Positions 61,549 through 64,000 of a stretch of 64,000 nucleotides of DNA are shown piece by piece (the first letter of the stretch is position 1; every line of letters begins with the position of its first letter). Made by a program: the position numbers and the translations under genes. Under the pieces are notes generated by a model. That model was not told the DNA's origin, ran no database searches, and was given only the letters and a program-made list of their open reading frames with translations. The DNA is taken from contig JAXLQK010000032.1 in the NCBI GenBank assembly GCA_046331665.1, positions 7,477 through 71,476 of the forward strand. The letters run 5' to 3'. This stretch comes from CAWBAT01 sp046331665 (GTDB taxonomy: Bacteria; Acidobacteriota; Terriglobia; Versatilivoradales; Versatilivoraceae).

Positions 61549-62556
61549 GTGGCGATGCATGCCGATGGCGAAGTTGATTTAACTGTTTTTGCTGTCCTAT
61601 CCTTAAAGACTTCTCTCATGTTGCTTCTTGTCATTCTTCAGATGCTCCGTTTCCAAAGTGGGAACTTTTCGAAGAGATTCACTCAACTCTTGGGCGAGAG
61701 ACTGGGCTGGATCGCCGCTGGGCTTTTGTTCTTCAGTGTGGTCGCATGCGACGTCAATACCGCGTTGGAGCGAGTGTCGCGAGCACGGGATCTTTCGGCC
61801 GATCTGCTGGTTCAGTTCAGCAAGGCGGCTGATGCTTCCAACCGGGCCGTCATGGCAGATACCGACGAAGCCTCCGTGGCATTTGCTCAAGAAGCCGAGC
61901 AAACCAAGAATAAGGTCCAGGCCGACATCGATACTTTAAAACCGATTCTGGATGAACTCCGCTATGCCGATGAGAGCCGCTTATTGCAGGATTTTGTCAC
62001 CCGCTATACGGAGTACCGTGAGCTGGATCACCGCGTGCTTGATCTAGCGGTCGAAAACACCAACCTCAAGGCCCAACGTCTCTCTTTCGGAGCCAGCCAG
62101 GAGGCAGCCGATTCTTTCCGTGATCTTCTTAAGTCCGTTGTGCCACGATCTCCCGCGGATCAATGGCACGTCGAAGCGCTCGCGGCAAGCGCCGTGGCAA
62201 CGGTGCGCGAGATTCAGGTGCTCCAAGCCCCCCATATTGCGGATGCCGATGAGGCAGTCATGTCACGCATCGAGAAGAGCATGGCGACGTCAGAGGTCTC
62301 TGCCAGGAATGCCCTCAAAACCCTCGAATCCCTCATCGAACCCAATTCCAAGGCGCGACTAGTTGCTGCCACCGCTGCTCTGGACCGCTTTGTGTCGATC
62401 AACCAACAAATCATTTCACTCTCGCGGCGCAACACAAACGTACGCTCCCTGGCTCTCTCTTTGAATCAAAAAGGCAACATAGTTCCAGAGTGCGAGAAGA
62501 CATTACACGCACTTCGAGACGCTCTGTCCAAGCGCGGGTTCACTGGCACGAGGTAG
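61549..62556 (+). CDS. Lipoprotein with a chemoreceptor-like four-helix-bundle domain
   Basis: The protein has a hydrophobic N-terminus and a lipobox LFFSVVAC, so it is probably a lipoprotein cleaved before the Cys near residue 64. Residues about 65-300 are long amphipathic helices (VNTALERVSRARDLSADLLV, AFAQEAEQTKNKVQADIDTL, RDLLKSVVPRSPADQWHVEA) that resemble the four-helix-bundle sensor domain of methyl-accepting proteins. No HAMP, kinase or signalling domain follows, and there is no second membrane helix, so it would be a free periplasmic binding or sensing module. The start is unclear: GTG 61549, or ATG at 61618 or 61642, which leave a shorter signal before the lipobox. Confidence 0.6.
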   Translation: MAMHADGEVDLTVFAVLSLKTSLMLLLVILQMLRFQSGNFSKRFTQLLGERLGWIAAGLLFFSVVACDVNTALERVSRARDLSADLLVQFSKAADASNRAVMADTDEASVAFAQEAEQTKNKVQADIDTLKPILDELRYADESRLLQDFVTRYTEYRELDHRVLDLAVENTNLKAQRLSFGASQEAADSFRDLLKSVVPRSPADQWHVEALAASAVATVREIQVLQAPHIADADEAVMSRIEKSMATSEVSARNALKTLESLIEPNSKARLVAATAALDRFVSINQQIISLSRRNTNVRSLALSLNQKGNIVPECEKTLHALRDALSKRGFTGTR

Positions 62557-63003
62557 GAAAGCTTGTGCCTTCGAGCCCGTGTCCCGTCGATCGCTGATCT
62601 TGGCACGACCAGTGGGAGTCGAAACCTAATAAACTTAATAAGTGGGCAGAGGATGGGGCCAACGAGGTTCATGGATGGGTATACTATTGGTGTCCTCGAT
62701 CATGAGATGACACTGGAGTCAGTGGCTACAATTCACGTTCCCATTTGTGTCATTCCCGACAGATGTGACGGCAAGATCCCTTTATTTTCTTATATCAGCC
62801 AGACAAGTCTAATGAGCAGTTCGCCAAAAACAAGGTTGTGGTTGGGGAAGATCCGCACACTTTGGAACGCTTGTTAGAGAACCGCAAATAATGTCCAACT
62901 GAGATTAGCCTTGCGAGCCTTCTGTCGGGCAGAATATCCCGAGTATTGAACTGAACGTATAAGATCCTTCAAGTCGATTTTTTTCTTAGACCAGCCAATT
63001 TCG
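62557..63003. other. Intergenic region, no gene supported
   Basis: 447 bases between the lipoprotein and permease genes. A plus-strand frame at 62563-62877 (104 residues) has no motif and low coding character. No hairpin, RNA gene or clear promoter is seen. Confidence 0.4.
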
Positions 63004-64000
63004 TTGAATAGCCCGAATCCAGAACCCTCTCCGCTTCAACTCCGCCGCGGGCTTCGTCCTTCGGGATTGATCGCCGTAACCTTCCTTTGCGTTGCGGGTG
63101 GCGCTTTTGGCTTGGAAGATGCCGTCGGCGCCGTTGGACCCCTGGTCGTCTTGCTTGGCATTTTGATCCTCCCCTGGCTGTGGAGTTTTCCCACGGCGCT
63201 GATGACTGCTGAGCTTTCGACGGCGATGCCCGAAGACGGAGGCTATGTCATCTGGGTGGAACGAGCCTTCGGGCGATTCTGGGGATTTCAAGAGGGGTGG
63301 CTCAGCTGGATGTACAGCTTTGCAGACAACGCCCTCTATCCGGCGATGTTCCTCGATTATCTGGCTTACCTTCGTGGCGACCTCACCCCCACAGAACGCG
63401 TCTTCATCGGAATCGCAGTCATTTTCGTGACCACCTGGTTGAATATTCGCGGCATTCAACTGGTTGGTTTCCTATCCATTCTCTTTACACTTTTTATACT
63501 CGCCCCTTTTGCCATGATGGTTTTTCTCGGGGCACCAAAAGTAAATCCAAGTCATTGGCTCGTTACCCATGGAAATGTGAACTGGTCTCTACTCCTCAGT
63601 GTTCTGCTCTGGAACACCTGTGGCTGGGACAATGCCGGCTGCTGTGCGGGTGAAGTTACGAACCCCGAACGAACTTACCCGCGCGCCATGATCGTGGCCG
63701 TCTTATTGGTTACCTTTTCCTATCTGTTGCCCATGGCTGTGGGGGTTGGTGTCGTGACCAATTGGTCGGAGTGGAAAGTCGGGATGTTTCCCAAGATTGC
63801 CGCGCAAGTCGGTGGCGGCTGGCTCGGAGTTTGGTTGACCGTGGCAGGATTGGTCAGTGCCGTGGGCATGCTGAATGCGCTTCTCTGCACCTCCTCACGC
63901 GTACCCTTCGCGATGGCACGGCACCGCCTGCTGCCGAGGAATTTGAGCGTGCTTCATCCCACCTACGCCACGCCCTGGCGTGCCATCCTGGTAAACAGCC
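63004..64000 (+). CDS. APC-superfamily amino acid permease, 3' truncated
   Basis: The frame runs open to the window end and encodes at least 332 residues with about nine membrane helices. Conserved features of the amino-acid/polyamine permease family are SGLIAVTFLCVAGGAFGLED near the N-terminus, the helix-1 and helix-2 regions (PTALMTAELSTAMPEDGGYV, EGWLSWMYSFADNALYPAMF), NIRGIQLVGFLSI and a WDNAGCCAGEVTNPERTYPR loop. The TTG at 63004 is the only plausible start; the frame has a stop at 62947 and no ATG or GTG between. The substrate is not clear; related proteins move polyamines or amino acids. Partial at the window edge. Confidence 0.82.
   Translation, partial: MNSPNPEPSPLQLRRGLRPSGLIAVTFLCVAGGAFGLEDAVGAVGPLVVLLGILILPWLWSFPTALMTAELSTAMPEDGGYVIWVERAFGRFWGFQEGWLSWMYSFADNALYPAMFLDYLAYLRGDLTPTERVFIGIAVIFVTTWLNIRGIQLVGFLSILFTLFILAPFAMMVFLGAPKVNPSHWLVTHGNVNWSLLLSVLLWNTCGWDNAGCCAGEVTNPERTYPRAMIVAVLLVTFSYLLPMAVGVGVVTNWSEWKVGMFPKIAAQVGGGWLGVWLTVAGLVSAVGMLNALLCTSSRVPFAMARHRLLPRNLSVLHPTYATPWRAILVNS

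Noticed and set aside
62563..62877. Plus-strand frame of 104 residues after the lipoprotein gene
   Set aside because: No motif, no ribosome-binding site and no conserved context.
1..64000. CRISPR arrays, phage and insertion sequences
   Set aside because: I found no regularly spaced direct repeats, no cas-like genes, no transposase or integrase and no phage structural genes. The palindromic repeats near 59-60 kb lack spacers of uniform length.

Overview
The window looks like a chromosomal segment of an Acidobacteriota bacterium; the class cannot be resolved from sequence alone. The indicators are families typical of that phylum: a TonB-dependent receptor with an N-terminal carboxypeptidase-regulatory domain, a GWxTD-domain secreted protein, CRTAC1-type proteins (FG-GAP propeller plus ASPIC/UnbV), DUF1080/ThuA and DUF4091 proteins, and very large GAF-rich histidine kinases. 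The gene mix is chromosomal. I see no phage, IS element, CRISPR array, rRNA operon or plasmid functions.

Layout. 0-6.2 kb: a truncated surface protein with repeated Ig-like domains, a broken Cys-rich small gene, a lytic transglycosylase, glgC, rpsU, a zinc-ribbon protein with a clear terminator, and pta. 6.3-10.5 kb: a sigma-54 response regulator overlapping a PDZ/GAF/PAS histidine kinase. 10.8-17.6 kb: an outer-membrane barrel protein, a GWxTD protein and a TonB receptor. 18.4-21.3 kb: a MacA-like adaptor, an ABC ATPase without its permease, and a Cys-rich protein. 21.3-23.0 kb: pyrF and pyrD. 23.2-29.7 kb: a JAB-DinG helicase fusion and a giant hybrid kinase. 30.1-38.1 kb: a Tat-exported phosphoesterase, an Hsp70-like protein, a BadF-type kinase and three proteins of glycan or sugar metabolism. 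38.3-42.7 kb: a TSUP permease, an anion permease and mutL, all interrupted by frameshifts. 42.8-50.2 kb: aspS, hisS, gamma carbonic anhydrase, superoxide dismutase, fabH (also frameshifted), a DUF2203 protein and murB. 50.5-59.1 kb: a five-heme cytochrome-TPR protein followed by two CRTAC1 proteins. 59.2-64.0 kb: palindromic repeats, a molybdenum-carrier-like protein, a small putative DNA-binding protein, tRNA-Lys, tRNA-Glu, a four-helix-bundle lipoprotein and the start of an APC permease.

Two things stand out. First, the 50.5-59.1 kb block is a co-directional set of exported proteins joining a membrane-anchored multiheme cytochrome to two predicted seven-bladed calcium-type propeller proteins, the larger with an unrecognised ~430-residue C-terminal region. 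Second, about a dozen single-base frameshifts interrupt otherwise well-conserved genes, and most of them lie between 38.9 and 42.4 kb, including two in mutL itself. Either the sequence has local indel errors, or this lineage has recently lost mismatch repair. The frameshifts occur without accompanying nonsense substitutions, which favours sequence error or a very recent event.

All functional calls come from reading motifs and family resemblance by eye; no database search was possible.
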